From Dyadobacter sp. Leaf189 (GTDB taxonomy: Bacteria; Bacteroidota; Bacteroidia; Cytophagales; Spirosomataceae): a stretch of DNA of 64,000 nt. The position numbers and the translations under genes were made by a program. The DNA lies in NCBI RefSeq assembly GCF_001424405.1, contig NZ_LMPS01000004.1, forward strand, positions 802,537 through 866,536, in the 5' to 3' direction. Every line of letters starts with the position of its first letter. Within the stretch, counting starts at the first letter, position 1. A model generated the notes under the pieces. That model saw only the letters and a list, made by a program, of their open reading frames with translations. It ran no database searches and was not told where the DNA came from. This document shows positions 63,120 to 64,000 of this stretch, one piece after another.

Positions 63120-64000
63120 TTATTCCAGAACCTCCACCCAGCCTTTGCAGTGATTTCCCTGCGGCGTATCGACCACGTAAAAGTAAGTCCCGTTGCCGAT
63201 TCCTTTACCCCAGTCATTTTTGTAGTCGGCTGCTTTGAAAACCGATTTCCCCCACCGATTGAAAACTTCAAGCGAAGCGGGCGATACCGGCACGATGAAA
63301 GTGTCATTCTTACCGTCCCCATTTGGCGTAATCACATTAGTCAGCGTAAATGGAGGCGACGCTTTTACTTTCCTGGATGTTGTCAGCGGGCAGCCGGCTG
63401 CATTGTAGGAGGTCAACACAACCGTATATTCTCCCGGTGTTTCATACTGGTACTCTCCCACCTGCTCATCGGTGATTGTATTACCAAAGCCAAGGTTCCA
63501 TTCGTAGCGGGCTGCATTGCGCGTTTTATTGGACAGTGAGTAGCTAAAAGGTTCATTGCATGCGCCACCGGAAGTGACAATCTCGAAATCAGGCGCATGC
63601 GCTTTATCCACTTTCACCGTTATCTCACGCACTGGTCGGCAACCGTCAGCATAAGTTCCTTCAACAACATACGTTGTCGTTTCCTCGGGCTTTACAGTTA
63701 CCGTTTTCCCGATTGTTTCGGGCAGTCCTTTTACGGGTAACCAGCGGTACCGGGTTGCTTCGCCGGATACCGTAAGTACCACACTCGCTCCCTGGCACGC
63801 CTCCGTATCCGCCATTTCCACGAAATCGTTTTTCTTTTCTACCAACACTTTTACTTTCTTATCAACCTTGCAACCACTTGCATTGCTGATTTCCACATTG
63901 TACTCGGTGGTTTCTTTTACAATCGCAACCGGATTGGCAATGGAAGCATTACTTAGTCCGGTGGCCGGAGACCATTTGAATTGCGTACCACCTTGTGCGA
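63120..64000 (-). CDS. Gliding-motility/T9SS type B sorting domain protein (5' part outside window)
   Basis: The frame stays open to the right edge, so only about 293 C-terminal residues are visible; a GTG at 63896 is internal. The protein contains Ig/PKD-like repeats (WSPATGLSN, TTEYNVEI, TTYVVEGTYADGC) and ends with a CHU_C type B sorting domain (VITPNGDGKNDTFIVP, FNRWGKSVF, GNGTYFYVVD). Such proteins are secreted through the type IX system and displayed at the cell surface, often as large adhesins. Confidence 0.9.
   Translation of the reverse strand, partial: AQGGTQFKWSPATGLSNASIANPVAIVKETTEYNVEISNASGCKVDKKVKVLVEKKNDFVEMADTEACQGASVVLTVSGEATRYRWLPVKGLPETIGKTVTVKPEETTTYVVEGTYADGCRPVREITVKVDKAHAPDFEIVTSGGACNEPFSYSLSNKTRNAARYEWNLGFGNTITDEQVGEYQYETPGEYTVVLTSYNAAGCPLTTSRKVKASPPFTLTNVITPNGDGKNDTFIVPVSPASLEVFNRWGKSVFKAADYKNDWGKGIGNGTYFYVVDTPQGNHCKGWVEVLE

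Overview
The window looks like chromosome of a member of the Bacteroidota, order Cytophagales; a Dyadobacter-like genus is my inference. The support is a SusC/SusD pair, T9SS-type C-terminal sorting domains, a gliding-motility CHU_C domain, a DUF5686 outer-membrane protein, GWxTD and DUF4920 proteins, and repeated TAnnTTTG promoter -7 boxes. No tRNA, rRNA, CRISPR array, complete insertion sequence or prophage was seen. About 56 protein genes fill most of the 64 kb.

Layout. 1-5.9 kb: the 3' part of a susC gene, then susD, a small lipoprotein and a Tat-exported HisC-like aminotransferase. 5.9-6.2 kb: a cluster of inverted short repeats. 6.2-10.5 kb: AEC permease coupled to a secreted Hint-domain protein, an agmatine deiminase-type enzyme, a membrane-anchored GH25 lysozyme and a small secreted protein. 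10.5-16 kb: leuS carrying an in-frame palindromic insertion, an outer-membrane beta-barrel protein and an ScfR-like regulator. 16-25 kb: fatty acid hydroxylase, a frameshifted acyltransferase, a sugar isomerase-like protein, an FAD dehydrogenase, a NUDIX hydrolase and topoisomerase IV subunit A. 25-35.6 kb: SanA-like and DUF5686 proteins, an ABC ATPase with a nitroreductase, YbjQ-like protein, metF preceded by a candidate small RNA, ElaA-like acetyltransferase, YebC, a GreA-like protein and a T9SS-secreted esterase.

35.6-47.1 kb: pyrB, an SDR, a GWxTD lipoprotein, rlmB, mnmA, a kinase-like unknown, then a tightly overlapping formate dehydrogenase group (mobA-like, fdhD, small unknown, fdhF/ydeP-like) and a secreted GDPD. 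47.1-54 kb: metX behind a clear SAM-I riboswitch, trehalase, PhzF-like, EamA transporter, OmpA-family protein, then a 560-bp AT-rich gap. 54-64 kb: pth, pyrR, a secreted unknown, argS, glutathione peroxidase, DUF5618, menA, a two-domain SGNH hydrolase, DUF4920 and the C-terminal part of a T9SS type B surface protein.

How genes work together: the SusCD group imports an unknown oligomer; metX and metF serve methionine synthesis, metX under SAM control; pyrB and pyrR are pyrimidine genes at separate places; the mobA-fdhD-fdhF set makes and loads a molybdenum enzyme. I see no defence island or obviously new multi-gene system. The most unusual items are the palindromic element inside leuS, the free-standing secreted Hint protein lacking its first cysteine, the kinase-like unknown at 41-42 kb, and the candidate rod-shaped RNA upstream of metF.
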